Source of the DNA: Dipylidium caninum
Taxonomy: Eukaryota; Platyhelminthes; Cestoda; Cyclophyllidea; Dipylidiidae
Assembly: GCA_017562135.1 (NCBI GenBank)
Contig: QEYB01001189.1
Location: forward strand, 124,001 to 188,000
Reading direction: 5' to 3'
Length of the DNA: 64,000 nucleotides
This document shows positions 14,301 through 27,866 of the stretch, in pieces. Numbering within the stretch: the stretch's first letter is position 1; each line of letters starts with the position of its first letter. The position numbers were made by a program, and so were the translations under genes. The notes beneath the pieces were generated by a model, which saw only the letters and a list, made by a program, of their open reading frames with translations, was not told where the DNA came from and searched no databases.

Positions 14301-14859
14301 ACACAATACGCCTTTTGTTGATTTTTAACAGGCAACCAAACATCGCCAACGTCTCTCACCTCAAAGCCTACTTTGAGAGAATAAAGTGAAGTCACTCTTT
14401 CCTCGATGAAAAGCACAAGATTCAGCAGATGGAAAGTGTCCATGCAGTATGAATTAAAATCTTTAGAAATCGGTGTTGGGTTTTTAAGAGGGGCGGAGAA
14501 ACTCGTGATTACATTCAAAGATAACAATTAGCATCGGCGTGCAATAATGTGAATGAACAGAGTTGAACGAGAACTCGGAAAAGCTGAAATTCCGTCCGAC
14601 CACACAGGAGACCATACCACTTATTAAGATGAAGAAACATTAGGTGAATCTCAAAGGACTGATTGAGGCACCCATTCACTTCCCATTCTAATTGTACTCT
14701 TTAATCTCAACCACCAACCGAAAACCCAAACCCTTGAGCGTAGCCTCCCCTAGTGGGGAGGGATACATCAAAAGGGTTCCAATCATAATCATCACCCACA
14801 TCAAGCCCGAGGACATCTTTGTGACGAGGTCGGGTGTGCGCGAAGGCAGGACCACACCA

Positions 14860-15020
14860 CACTGCGCACTACACTACACTACACCACACCTCATCTCACC
14901 GAACAGCACAACAAACGCCACCGGCAATAAATCACGCCTCCTTTGCCGTGCGTACATACACAGCTTACAAACGGCCGCAGTGGTGTGCGTGCTTACACGC
15001 AGCCGAGCGCGTACGCAGGT
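14860..15020. promoter_or_regulatory. GC-rich island with TG/CG alternation, possible regulatory region
   Basis: CpG-containing DNA with alternating purine/pyrimidine runs, next to a CACTA-like short tandem repeat at about 14866-14890. It resembles in texture the islands near 24.1 and 58.65 kb. No exon identified; promoter role is a guess. Confidence 0.2.
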
Positions 15021-16439
15021 TCGTTTTGATGTAAACAACATTGTTGCCGTTAATGTTTTTTTTTTTTCACCTTCCCCTCCTTCTTCCACTTCCATCTCCT
15101 TCCCGGCTCCTCTTGCCCAGTGGTCCTCTTCGACCACTTGTGTATCTCGGTTTGTCGGCTAGGAGGTAAGAACCTGGCTAACCCGACTTCAAAAGGAGGC
15201 GGGCTCTAGCGCATTACTGAACACGCTCGGGCAGGTTGAACAAGTCTACATGGGGAATTAATCGCCCCGCTCGAGAGAGCACAAGTTGAAACATTGGGAG
15301 TTATGTGTGCACTCACTTTGTACAGCCAGAGAACTGTGGTGCTTAGACCTTAGGGTGCCGAGGTATGACATTTATATCCGCGTCCCAATGCGGAGTCTAC
15401 CCCACAGAGGCGCGTACTTTCGTCCTGGTTCCAAGCTCATGCACTTATATCCCCGCCGAAATATGCACCCGATACCACCTGACGGCTGAGCCACTGCGTC
15501 GCGGCTTCGCCCGGCGCCCCGCCCCTTCTACAATTAAGGTGGACTCCGCGGGGACCAGCTTCGACGCGGAAAGGAGGGGGCGTCACCAGCCGTGGAACTG
15601 GACTTCACGCCAGAGACCTCCGCTTCCGGTCAAATTTTGGCCACACACACCTCGGAAATGCCGACTCGCCCCGTCGAAGTTCGACCAAACCGCTTTGTGA
15701 GATGAGTCGACTGCAACACTGTGATCTAACCTGACCAACGCAATGAAATCTACCTCCGCACTCAAGATTCTTATACCCATAGAAAAGGTGAAAGCGAATA
15801 AACGTGCAGCAATTGTTCCCATGATAATGTTTGCGTTCAAACCCGCATGATCTGCCCCATGAGATTCCATGTGACTTTTTGCGCGACCTCGGCAGGACAT
15901 TGAACTTGTGCTAGTTACTATAGACACCACTAGAAGAAAACTGAGCTTCCTCTCATGTTAATAATGGCGATTCAGCATACGGAACTGGTTGACGGCTTCG
16001 TTGCGCTAAGGCCAGACGAAATACGATCACAAGGCTCCAGATCTCTGGCTTTCGAAGGTGGAAAGGAACTGTAACGCTTATCTACCGTTTCTTGACCCAT
16101 CGGTTTCATAACACAAAGTGATCCGGTCAGTCGTTATGACGCCGTATGGAACACATCAAATCCAACTCGGTTGGTTAACGCACCAGGATTGTTTAATGAC
16201 TCGACCCGGCGGACCACAGGTAGATTGGCTGGGGAATGGGCTAATGAAAGGCTCCGTAGCATGGAACTCACCATCGACGGTAGCACAATGACTCCTCCCT
16301 TTTCGGCCTCGGAAATTATCAGTCTGGTGTTAGATCCCCTGCGCTCCCACCGCCCACTCACTCCCTACGCCTTGAAGGCTAACTTCTCCGTGTGTGGTCG
16401 ACAGCGCGGAGACGCCTCGGAATACGGCCGCCACCACCT

Positions 16440-16458
16440 GCCCCCCCCCCTTCCCCCC
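16440..16458. repeat. Poly-C tract
   Basis: A run of about ten C, then TT and six C. Simple-sequence tract in non-coding DNA. Confidence 0.8.
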
Positions 16459-18278
16459 ACCTAACCTCTGTCTGGAACAGCGATGCACTCAAAAAATCAA
16501 TAGTTAAAGAGTAAGGTATCCTCGCGCTCCCGCCCCTCTTTGCGACGGCTAAAATTATTTCACTAAATACCGCCACGGTGATGCAGAATGACTAAGAAGA
16601 TTAACTAAGAAAACGAACGCCTGGAAGGGGTTTGAACACGCACTTTCGGCGAGCTTCCGATCAAGGAAAAAGCAGTACTTGGGACTTGTAAAGGTTACCT
16701 GCACTTAAATTAGTATTGAATTCATTGAAGGAAACTCACGACAATGCGCGTGGATGCACGCACCGTCAGTCGCTCTAGCACACTCACGACTTGAGGTGGA
16801 AGACGAGGCGGCCGGAGAGATGATTAAACCACGGTGTTTACACGAAACCATCAAAAGGCTAGATGAAATGGAACTCCGCTACTGGCAGAGAACCGCAGTG
16901 TACTAAGTAAGTGCAATAACAACAGTGCAGGTGGCACTTCTCTCAGCCTCACTTGACTCGATTTGACAATGTGACAACCAAGATATCAGTCCATCAATGG
17001 AGGGATGCCTTTGTAACAGCAGGAATTTATGGGGAAGAAATTCAGTGAGGGAGGGCATAAATTAGCGGATGACCTTCTTTGGGAATGATGCGATGGGGGA
17101 ACCCACTTCTAAATAGTCTTGGTCGAATTAGGACAACGAGAACCCCTCGTGTAGAACAAAGGAGGCCACTTGAGGTAGGGAAATTACAGAAGAATAAAAC
17201 GCTATCAAGATGCGGTGATTGGCTGGGTAGCCCTCTAAAGGTCAACCCAAATAGTTGGAGTTTCCTGCTTTCACGGTATTATCTACTGCAAGCAGGCCAA
17301 AACGTAAACTCTCGGATCGTTGTCTGCAGACATGAGGGAGGAGCCTCATCTCACTATGAAGTGTGAACTCCCGACTTTAGGCGGGCAGAAGCATTCACCA
17401 GAAAGATCTCCCGATGTTCGAACTGCGAGGCGGTTCGAGGGTGTCTGGATCGGCCTATCTGCCAACTAATGAACGAATTTTACCTTCCCGGGTGGAGAGA
17501 GTTGTGGAGACGGAATTGAGTGTCTGCTCTGAGCGAAATCTTGATGTCTGTTTCTGCGATTGGTCAGCACACTGGATTCACTCGAATGACTACTTGAAGT
17601 TAGTGCAGAAGAGATGGCGTTTTATGGATAGATTACTGGATGCAAAACGGATTTCGAGACATTGAGAACGTATTACTGAATACCATCTTCCTCTCACAAA
17701 TCAAAGAGAACTGACTTCACGTGAAAAGCTGAAAGAAGGGCACCACAGCAACATGAGGTGGAGCAATTTTACGTGAGCTCCTTAGGTCATTGAATGAAGT
17801 TATGAAAGGACCTGTTTGTCCCTTACTGACTGTAGCAGACACATCAATTCCGCTCTTTTCCAACGGGCTCGAAGATCGCTTCCGGGTAGGTTTCGACAAA
17901 TTGGTACCATCTCATCCTTCATCTGGCGGTGGAATGAAGGGGCGAGGGGCAGGACGAAGGGGAAGTGAAAGGGATGAGCTCGCGCAGGGAGAGGGCATAG
18001 CCCTCCGACTCGAGATGCACAAAGACCGCGGGCTAGAGCGCGGTATAGCGAGACGATGATGGAGAAAATTGCATGGCAGCAGTGAATAAACACACACAAA
18101 GACCGCTGGATGGCTCATAAATCTTCGCTATGCGTGTGTGTAGATAATAAAGTTCGGCATGGAACCATCACGAGGAAGTCAGGAGAATAAACTACCACGA
18201 TTAATGCTGCGGTATTGTGTTTACGAATACCCGCATACACCGCTTGATTGGAGAGAGACCGCTCAGATGCGAGGCAGT

Positions 18279-18343
18279 GGATGGATGGACGGCTGGATGG
18301 ATGGATAGGTAGATGGATGAATGGACGAGTGAACGAATGAATG
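18279..18343. repeat. Degenerate GGAT/GAAT tetranucleotide repeat
   Basis: About 65 bp of GGAT-type units with substitutions (ggat, ggac, ggct, gaat). Imperfect tandem microsatellite. Confidence 0.85.
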
Positions 18344-19685
18344 CCTGTACCAGGTAATTAATAGGCCGGCAGCTGACAGGCCACATAAATGATGAGCGCC
18401 TTTCTTAAGTTCTCTTTAGAGGATGTCCCTGCCTCGAATACAGTGAAGACATCACTGGGAGGGGGCGAGGCACAAAGGGGAGGGGTTTTTCACACACAGC
18501 GCATGTTCCACCCACCCCAGCCACCGCAGCCCCCTGCCCACCCAGGGAGCACTCGGTGCTTGGATGGCGGAGACGCTGCAAGCAGCCGCGGAATGGACAA
18601 CTCGTATGCTTCCGCTTGCCAGAAGGCGGAAAGTAACTGCTCCCCCACCCCTCCTCCTAAAGGTTAATACTCGACTTCTGCCACTTTTTGAAAATTTCAG
18701 TATATCTCCAACTGTAGGAGAAAAAACGTCCCATCAACTGCCAGGCAGAAGAATCCTTACGATTTTTGGACTTGAATAAGCGGAATACCTTGAAGTTATC
18801 ATTGTCCATTTCGGGCACACCTGCACACAGTCCACATGTTTCCATGGGACATTCCTGCGAAATGAATGACGTGAAGCAGGGCGACATCTTGCGGGGGGGG
18901 CGGAGTTAAGACAGGCCCGGGAAATGGCCATCACAACTCGCGCGACAATCAACTGCCAACTCATCCTGCGACGACCTAAGCGAATGTTAAGGGACGAAAT
19001 TATCGCCTCAAGATGCTCTAGTCGCTGCAACACAAGACGGCATTCTTCAATTTCACCTTTAAAATGGGATTTCCTCACGACCATCTAAACACCTCGTCAT
19101 CGAATAAAAAATAACCTCCACTCGTTTCGGGACTGCTACTCCTGAATCTGCAGCTGGTGGTGTTACTATCGTTGGTGTGGAGGTACTAAGGACTGGGAGA
19201 GAAAGGATGTGTGGGAAAGAGAGGAAATGGATAAAGATATGCTAGTTTTTTTTCGTATACTCGCGCAAGCACACAGGCGGATATAAGCACACACTGACCG
19301 AGTTGCAAAATCTGTTTTGTCGAGCCCCTTTTTTCCAGCCTTCGTTGTTCGGTCCCCTCCCCGCCCTCTGCTGCGCCGTCCTCACCTCTAGTTGCCCCCC
19401 ACCCCACCCCCGCCCCCCCCTTTTTTTCTCGGGATTATTGTACCTCCATCTGCCCCCCTCCTCCCCCGGGCACAAACACCATTGTTGGCGATGTTTCTAC
19501 TGCCGCCAAGGGTGACCTTTCACCATCCCAGCTGGACGGCATGGGAGGAGAAATCCGGCACGGAGATAAGGGCACCTTTTTAAAAGTTTCTCCCAATGAC
19601 AGCATTTCCGAGGTGCTTGTGTGCACATAACCGCACACACGTGATGGGAAGTTGCGTCCCTCGAGTTGATCTGCCTCTTAAAACT

Positions 19686-19709
19686 CACACACACACACAC
19701 ACACACACA
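19686..19709. repeat. (CA)12 microsatellite
   Basis: Twelve uninterrupted CA units. Confidence 0.97.
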
Positions 19710-20952
19710 AATGGAAACCTCGGCTTTAATAGTCTTGGATCATCTCAAAGTGAGGCTGCATTCAGAAAGGAAAGCGAGCTTTCTTCGTGGATTTAAGGTG
19801 CCAAAATTATGGATACTAGCGAGAAGACCGCCAGCACTGGGGAAGTTCAAAGGGGACCGCTTCAAAAAAGCCCTGCGAGGCTCCTGACTCGATCTCTCTC
19901 GTCACAATGGTGAAAGACTCTCTGAGCAGCTAATAATCGTAAACACTTCACTTGACTTGTTTAATCCCCTTTTTGGATTAATTGACTCCACTTGCTTGAC
20001 TTACAGCAATACAGTGACGGTAGTGACAAAGGTGGGGTCCGAGGAAAGGTTCCTTCGGTATTTGAAGAACTAACTCGTGGTGCCCCGAGCAAAACGACGT
20101 AAAACTTAGCAGAAAGAAACAATCTTCGGTCTATCGCAAATTAACTCAGTCCTTTCGAAGGGTGCATTATTATCCATCCTGGAGTAGGTTTTTTTGTCAA
20201 TGGACAGCCCAGAAAACCAAGTTGTTATTGTAAGGAAGGGAGGCCAAACACTCGAAACTACCGCACTCTCAAATCGGTGATATTTCTGAAATAGCTTGAG
20301 CTGATTTGGAAATATTTCGGTTATCTCTTATGTGAAATTTTCGTAAGATAAACAAGTTGGTGAACACTTTGTGCAAGCCCCAGGGGAACAGATGTGGGGA
20401 AGTTCTAAATTTAGCTCGTACCAGGCTCAGAAGAGGGAAAAGCTTTGCCAGTTCATCACAAAAGTCCTTACATTTATGGCAAAACTGGCACACTTTCCTC
20501 ATAAACCATAGACTCAGTTATCATATGTGTTAACCAAGATAACTCCGCACAGAGGAGTGTACATGTTAAAATCGCGCTCGAATTCAGGAATTCGTAAAGG
20601 TACAAGCACCTTTGATTGCATGACGCCTTGCGAAACGGTTGTGCAACCGTCAACTGAGTGACGTTACGAGGCCCCGCAACCGCGGGGTCCAGGTGCTGGG
20701 TCGCAGACTTCTCAACCGCATGTAGTGAAGAAACCGGACTCACACCGAAGGATTACGTGGGTTAAGGACCAGTGGCTGTCTTCAATCTCGCCAGCCCTTC
20801 TCCCCTTTAGCAGGTGAGAGCGGCGTGAAGACAGAGGTAGAAAGCCCGCTTTCGGTGACTGCAATCAACTAGCCTGAGTGGGGAGGGTTAAGGAGCAGCC
20901 TCAAAAGCATAATCTGAAGCGCGTCACGCTACGTGCGTGTGGTTATACACAA

Positions 20953-20975
20953 ACACACACACACACACACACACA
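20953..20975. repeat. (AC)11 microsatellite
   Basis: An uninterrupted AC run of 23 bases. Confidence 0.97.
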
Positions 20976-23579
20976 GTGACAAGCCTACTAGAGGTATCGC
21001 ACATGCAACTAGCGTGTCGATCCTCTAAATATTCCCGACCTTGCGGCTTGCAACCGCAATGAGGAGTACTACCGTGATGTATACTGTTTTTTTCCACAAA
21101 CGGCTGCTTTGGTTGGAGGGTAAATCCCCTCAATGACCTCGTGCAACAGGCAAGAGTGGTGCTACTATCAAGAATCTTCTGGCAGCAGTAATAACGGCCA
21201 TGTAGCCACAATTTTCATGAAGAAAAGTAGCAATCTTCACATCCTTTTCAGTTAGAGAATTGCATCAATTAAAAATCTGGATAATAAATAAAATAGATTT
21301 GTAGGGAGAGGACTAATCACGGTGATGGGCCAAGGGGAAAAGGAGACAAAACAGCACTTTCTGAAAACTGCATGCAAGACAGAGAATACGGATGGCCATA
21401 AAGTAGACACCCCGACAGGAGGGGACTTCTGTTGTCGGCTTTTTTAATAGATTTATTTAAACCATTTCGCCTCTAATTCTTTGATCAAATGGTATGCGCC
21501 TGTGCACGCATTGAGCTTGAAAATATATATAGGTTGAATTTTCTTCACATTGAATTCAACGCGTCCGCAGAGACAGGCTCGGGAGGGAAGGCAAAATATA
21601 GAAGAAGGCGAGGAGGGAGCGGAACAGCTGTTTTTCCCTGTTATAATAGCCCCAACGCCTCCTGTTCGACAGTTGATACGGCTGTATCCGTCCAGGCCAC
21701 CAAACATGTTGAATCGGAATGTATGAATTTTAAATTGTGGGAAGCGCTATTTGAAGGCGTCGGCCTCTCCTCTGACTTATGTGATGTTCGTGTGGCCTTT
21801 AATTTTCTTGGTAGCCTTCGGGTGGCTGTGGACGACCGTCTGCCTGACGACGGCAGTGACATCGACTCCAGCTAAACAAGGCGTGTTTGCTGATTCAACC
21901 GAGGGAGTGTCAATCATGGTCAACTGGTGTTTTTCACCGAGTGTCTTCGTCGAACGAAAGAGGAATGCCTCGAACACAATCGCCTCGGTGGCACCTCATG
22001 TTTCAACAGGACGCTTCGCCTTCGGTTGTCAAAGGGTTTGACAGCCCTCAACTCAATAGTGAATTGTCAGCAGAGCCGCCTTCGCGCCTTCCGACATGGA
22101 AAGATGACTGAATTCACTCCGGTAGTAAAGCTCCGGTGGTCCTACTTCTATTGTGCCATTACATTATTTGGTTTTTGGCCCAACTGCTTATTACATAACA
22201 AATTGTTCGAGAATCGTATCTAAAACACGACCTGTGAGGTTAAATATTGTCATCGAAGGCGCAACTAATGACAACGGAAAATCGATTACGTCATGATTTC
22301 TCGGACGACAGTAGCGAGGTGAAATAGGACTGACGAATAGGCACTGACTTCGTGACTCGTAAAAGCAGGTTTTTTTTTACTTTGAAAAAATGTAGATGCC
22401 GCAGGAAACTACAAAACCCGTGATGTTCGTTCAATTTGACAGGCGTTCCTCTGCTACCAAGTGCTCAATCGTCGAGTCTTAAATGGAGTCGGGATCATCT
22501 CTGGGGGACTAATGGCTTCCACACAAAATACAAAGGCATTCACAATAAATTTCGGGTTATAGGACAAGAAATGAAGGCGTCGTGATTCCCGCCACCTTCT
22601 CTCAAATGGTCTTTAGGTGTGTAAATTTAAATAACCAGTCAAATGGCACCCAGGAGGTGTGTATTTGGTGAATTTCTGAAATTCCGCCACCCAGGCGAAG
22701 TCCTTTGATCCTACATCAGTACTGCGTCGTGTTACCGGGTCTTCGCAATATATTTAATCACTTGGGGTAGTGGGGGGCGAGCATTTTTTATGCCTTTTAA
22801 TCCCGCCGCGCACAGACCCATGCAACATGGGCACCCCCGACCGATGGCCCACATGGGCCCGGAGCGCGGGTTCCGTGTCAGTGCGGCCTCCCTGAGATGA
22901 CCCTGAGCCCTGGGAGATTAGCAGTGGTGTGGCCTTTATAGCCCCTCCCCTCACATTTTATTCACCTAAGAGGCCTGTGGCGGTCAGGCAATAAATCATT
23001 GGCATGTGTAAACAGGAGGACCAGGACTTGGCGATGGCAACGCAGAGAAAGGAGGAACAAAGAGGCTTCCTTTAAGTAGATCGGGCCCGTTTCCAAGAAG
23101 TTTATTGAAGTAAAACCAAGCGAATTTAAGGGATGACAATCAACGAAAACAGAGATAACGGGGAATTAATGTGGTGGTTGAGCAGAATCAAAGGCAACTT
23201 CCCACAGTGGAGGTAGAAGGACGATAAGGACAGAAAAATAAAAATATTTCGAACGTATTCTTAACCTCGTTAGTGTACGCTGTTCCAGTGTGTATGTGGG
23301 ACTTACTGGGTTGGAATTTTTCTGGGCAACACAATGTGGGACGCTTTCACTACCTCCTTCCAATGCTGAAGTACTCATTAACCAGGTAGGCGACAAATCC
23401 AATAGCTGGTTGTAGTACCGCGGGATATGGGAATTATTGTCACAAAACGAGTTGAGAGAACGGTAGAGGTAGTCTTAAGTACTAATAAATACAAGAGCGA
23501 TTCGAGGTGAGGTACAGATTACAAGACATCAAGCATTCCTGACGCTAATAATGTTGTGAAAGCAAATCGAGTTAATTGC

Positions 23580-23594
23580 CCTCCCCCCCCCCCG
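23580..23594. repeat. Poly-C tract
   Basis: A C run of about a dozen bases interrupted once by T near its start. Confidence 0.75.
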
Positions 23595-23889
23595 GAATCC
23601 AGCTTCAAACTCACGACTGGATCACTGAGTTTGATCACTATGTCTCGTTTGCAGGGTCGTTTTGACGCCAGATAGAGGAATGACGTAATTTTGGGGTGTG
23701 GCCGCCTGAATCTGCAATTCACCACTGGACTTGAGGTACCGGCAATTGAAGCCCTTACTTGGTTCATATTAAAGTCGATTTGCGAAAAAGCGCCCACACC
23801 CGCATGAAAAAGAACGTATACTCACGTAGAAAAGAACTTGAAGAAGGTTGTAAAATCCTCAGGCGCGCAATTCTATCAGGCAGGACGAC

Positions 23890-24240
23890 TCGTTGGATCT
23901 ATCCGGCCACAAGTGGGGCGCGGAGCCAGCGGTTGAGCAGCGACGACGTGGTGCGACGCAGAGGTCGGTGGTAGTGAGGCTGAACGAAGGAGCCAACCGA
24001 CAGTGTAAACACATCAACAATAACAAATACCAACGAGTGCAGGGCTCGTGTGTGTGCATCGCGCGCAGCTGCTTCGGCCAATCGCGCGGATGTGAGCTTC
24101 ATTGCACGCGCGAGGGGTCAAGCCACCCGATTGGTCCAAAATGCCTCCAGTGGAGGATGTGCGTGTGTATTAGCGTGCTAACGTGGATGTTCGCGTGTGC
24201 GCACGTGCGTGCTTGTGTTCAACTATCTGGATCTGCGTAA
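23890..24240. promoter_or_regulatory. CpG-rich island with inverted CCAAT boxes
   Basis: CpG-rich stretch containing CCAAT at 24078-24082 and its inverse ATTGG at 24130-24134, followed by alternating TG/CG sequence at about 24160-24225. It sits on the boundary between moderate-GC DNA to the left and AT-rich DNA to the right. It may be the promoter of the minus-strand nuclear receptor or of an unseen transcript. No exon is proven. Confidence 0.3.
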
Positions 24241-24259
24241 ACCCGCTACACCAGTTTCC

Positions 24260-27200
24260 GCGAGTCCGAAACCTCGGGGCGGCAAATTTGGCGAATGGAG
24301 GAGGGTTTCTGTCCAACAGGGGTTGCGCATGCAAGATATTCACCTGAAGTACTTATGCTTTCTGCTAAAAATTAGGAGGCCTATTTCTTCGTTTCGAAGT
24401 TAGAGGCCAAATTTAACCATTTACAAAGACTATTCAAGTTAGTACTTCTATAAATTCTTGTTTTCCATTCCCTTACATCGACTGGAAAGTTGTACGAACA
24501 ACTGTACACGTTTCCTGGAAATTAGAAATTCATTATCCACTAAGAGCTGACGGTAACTTCATTTCCAGTTCTATCAGAAATCATGATTGGCGACAGCATA
24601 CCAAATGCTTAAATGAAGAGTCTGTAATCAATACGACATATGACCGAATAAAAACCTCCCATTCCATAGAATAGGAAAGGTAACTTCTTATACATAAACT
24701 GCAGAATAAGATAACCGATGTGGTATTTATTGAACCGTTAGTCTAAGTAATTTATTGAAAGGGAGAAAGTTTTTTGTCTTCCTTTTAAAAGAACCAGAGA
24801 CGGAGTTCCAGTTTATGCTTGTTTTCACTCGTGACTTTATCAAGGAAACACTTGTGGAACCCCTCACGATATTCCATTCTTATCACTGTTATTCTGCTTG
24901 ATTTCCCAAACCTAAATTCCCAGACCGACCAACTAGTTGGCGTGGAACTCACATTCCGCGTAAAAGTTTTGAGTAGAACACAGTTGCTACTACATCAATG
25001 GTTGAGTATTTCATTTTTATTCTATCTATTTGTTCAAAAACCCCGAGAGCTACATATATTCGTCCCCAATTTGACTCAAATTGTTTGATAGTTCAGTCAG
25101 ATCAAGGCGCCTCCCCCTCAAATGGCGGTTACCAGGGGAGTTGCCATAATCAAACAGGATTGTGACCCACTATAGGAGTATTTTTGAACCTTTAATGCCA
25201 AATAAGCCCTCGTCAAACGGAGAGCGTCTTTCGTAATCTTCACGTGGTTATTTAATTCATCAGATGATGTGAAACTTTTATACCAGGCCAACTAAATGCA
25301 GCGGTGCTAATCCAACTCAATGTCCTGTCAGCGAAGCCTATCAAATGTGGCCCACTCTTCTTCAGAAGCTCAGTCAATATGTCTGCAAATGGTTTTGACG
25401 CAGTAGACAAAAACATTTCCACCAATCATGAATGTAGACTACTTTTAAATGGGTTGCGTAAATAGTTGGTAGGACAAAAATTATGGAAACTGAGGAGAAT
25501 GAGATACTGATTCACGAGAATGTCCCTTGTGCGATTTTACGAGTGGGAAGAGGTAGTTTGTAAGAATATGAAAAATCCCCGTGAAACTCCACATAACGTG
25601 CCCTTGTCGTCAGTATGAGAAGCATGCAATTGTTTGACTTTCCTCCCCTCGATCTACGTAGTCATAGTCATAATAAAATCGGTATATTATGCTGAAACAC
25701 CGTATAAATAGGGCCAGGGGATAAAGTTTAGGGGAATTTAATCGGAAAATCTCATTCTTGGTTTTTGAGGGCATTCTTTTAAAAATGTATACTGACGGAA
25801 ATTTAGGAATTACTTTCAGTAAGAAAAGCCCTTAGTGAAATAACATTTACAACCGAAATGTATATATAGGACACTATTTTAAGATCCCTTTCGCAGATGC
25901 TCGTGAACAAAACACTCTTGTGTAGACAATGGAATTTAAAGGTAGCTAACATTCGGAAATGCATTAATTGACGCAGAGGCACAACTGAGAGAAATATGCA
26001 AACCTCAGTAAATCCATGAATGAGACTTAATGTATGAATTTCTTAAACTCCTATGGCAAAGTCCATTGGGTGAGGTAGTGTGCCCGATCGCAGGGTCTTA
26101 AATATGTTAGATAAAACAAATAGGTGAGCATGTCATTTAGCTATCCCAAACGTAAATACCTCATGTTCAACAAGTGTAAAAAGCATGGTGAGACTGTGCC
26201 ACCACGTAAAATAATATCAAAAATGACCAATGACATAACTACGTATTGTATTTTTACAAACTATTAACAGGGAAACTGTGCAGATCAATGTAATAAATGA
26301 GTTGTGTATTTGATTACTTGGTGAAATAGTCTCTACTGCTTCTGATACGAATACAGGTGATACAAACTAATTGACCGAAGAAATTTATTAAAAAAACACC
26401 CCATTTGCAGGTCCTATACTTCATGCCCTAGGAAAATCTCATGGCGGCGGAATGATCATTTAAGAACATGGAATATAATGAAGTCATACAGGAAAGCAAC
26501 GCTCTTGGAGCTCAAAATAAAGGAATAGATCCACTGACGTTAAGGTGCAAGTGATTACACACAAAATGTTACTATCTAACCTCTAAAGTTGATTATTTAC
26601 ATACTTTTCCATACAAATTTGCCTATCAGTAAGTCCACAACATTAGTTTACGAGTGCTCATCCGATAATTTGGCTGCGTAAGACATTTTTATGGAATAAA
26701 TCCACTACACACGGTAGCAAAAGGCGTATGAGACCTATAATCAATATTAATATTAATGATTTGATATGAATGCGTGGAAACTTTTATACGATTCAGGATG
26801 TGGGGTCGTTGAAACTTAATTTGCATACAAAAAAATAGACCGAGAATAATGTAGGATCCTACCCTGGTGAGCGTCGAAATAAACGGGAATGCAATGATAA
26901 CACGGAAATCGCGAACGAGTATTTGAATAGTCGCGGACACGCAGCTCAAGGTGAAAATAGTAAGAAGAGATGGATTTGAAACAGCGGCGAACAAAGATTT
27001 CGATGATTTAAAAATAGTTATCTTATTCGTTTAAATTTACAGTGAAATAGATTTATTTTACACTGTCTTTCCTTGGTGAAGTAAGAAGCCGTCAGTAAAT
27101 GCCCAAGAAAAGAGCTAATAAAATAGTTTGGTCGAGGGGCCGCATCGTGGCAAGGTAAAAATGTTTAGGGCCCTGAAAGTCTAAGCCTCATGAAACGCAT

Positions 27201-27803
27201 GCACCTATGCTATAAAAGCTGTTTTTTGTTTCCATGGCAATATACACTTTAGAGAAGGTAAATGTAATAAATTAACAAAAACCGCAAAAATTACCACTAA
27301 ACGAAACTCCACTGTAAAAAAAAAGGTTTCTATAGGTCATGCCTTTTGGAGGTTTGAGAAAGCTGTGTCGAGACACGGAGTAACACTCCAGACAGTCTTG
27401 TGGCATAAATTTCATCCGATGTGAAAAACCGAAACGTCACGACTTCGAAAGGGTAATTTAACGATGAATGTTTGTCTAGACTGTGGAGCCCAGAGTCAAG
27501 TTTCGATAAGGAATAGATGTCTTTCATTAGTATTGTTCTTATCAGCGTAGAGTTGTTCCAAAACCGGCCTAGCGTTGCCAACTTTCTCGGCTTTGACTTT
27601 ACGAAAAGGATGGACACAAGGCACATTATTGTGCTTTGCCTAAACAGTTGGATCTTAATAAATTTTTTTTGAGAGGTTCGTTGTTTTTTGCGTCGTCTGG
27701 TTTCGGCAAAATGTAGGCCAATAGTTCATTTTAACATTAAGGTTGCCATAACAGTATATCTGAACCAATTATATCTTAACTCTTATTAATTTAGTGGTTC
27801 AGA
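24260..27803. other. AT-rich intergenic DNA before RRP36
   Basis: About 3.5 kb of AT-rich sequence. The longest open frames, at 26689-26994 and 27330-27626 on the minus strand, have no motif I recognise and no clean splice context. Nothing else seen. Confidence 0.6.
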
Positions 27804-27866
27804 ATGAGATTCGACCGATTATTGAAAGTTATTAGTCGACTACCAATTGTTATACACATTTCAGAT
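27804..27866 (+). other. Possible spliced-leader or cis acceptor before the RRP36 start
   Basis: The sequence acacatttcag ends at 27864, two bases before ATG 27867. An upstream in-frame ATG at 27804 would add 21 residues without family similarity, and it also lies shortly after an acceptor-like taatttag. Flatworms trans-splice a leader to many mRNAs, so 27864/27865 is a plausible trans-splice acceptor. Not proven. Confidence 0.45.

Larger units (their letters stand above)
8400..23880. other. Long non-coding stretch upstream of the nuclear receptor
   Basis: About 15.5 kb without an exon I can defend on either strand. Open frames are short, lack known motifs and are not supported by splice phase. 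It contains CA microsatellites near 19.69 and 20.95 kb, a degenerate tetranucleotide repeat near 18.3 kb, a C run near 16.44 kb and a GC-rich island near 14.9-15.0 kb. Upstream exons and promoter of the receptor could lie here, but I cannot show them. Confidence 0.6.

Noticed and set aside
21489..21875. Plus-strand open frame of 128 codons
   Set aside because: No motif, overlaps equally open frames, and has no gene context.
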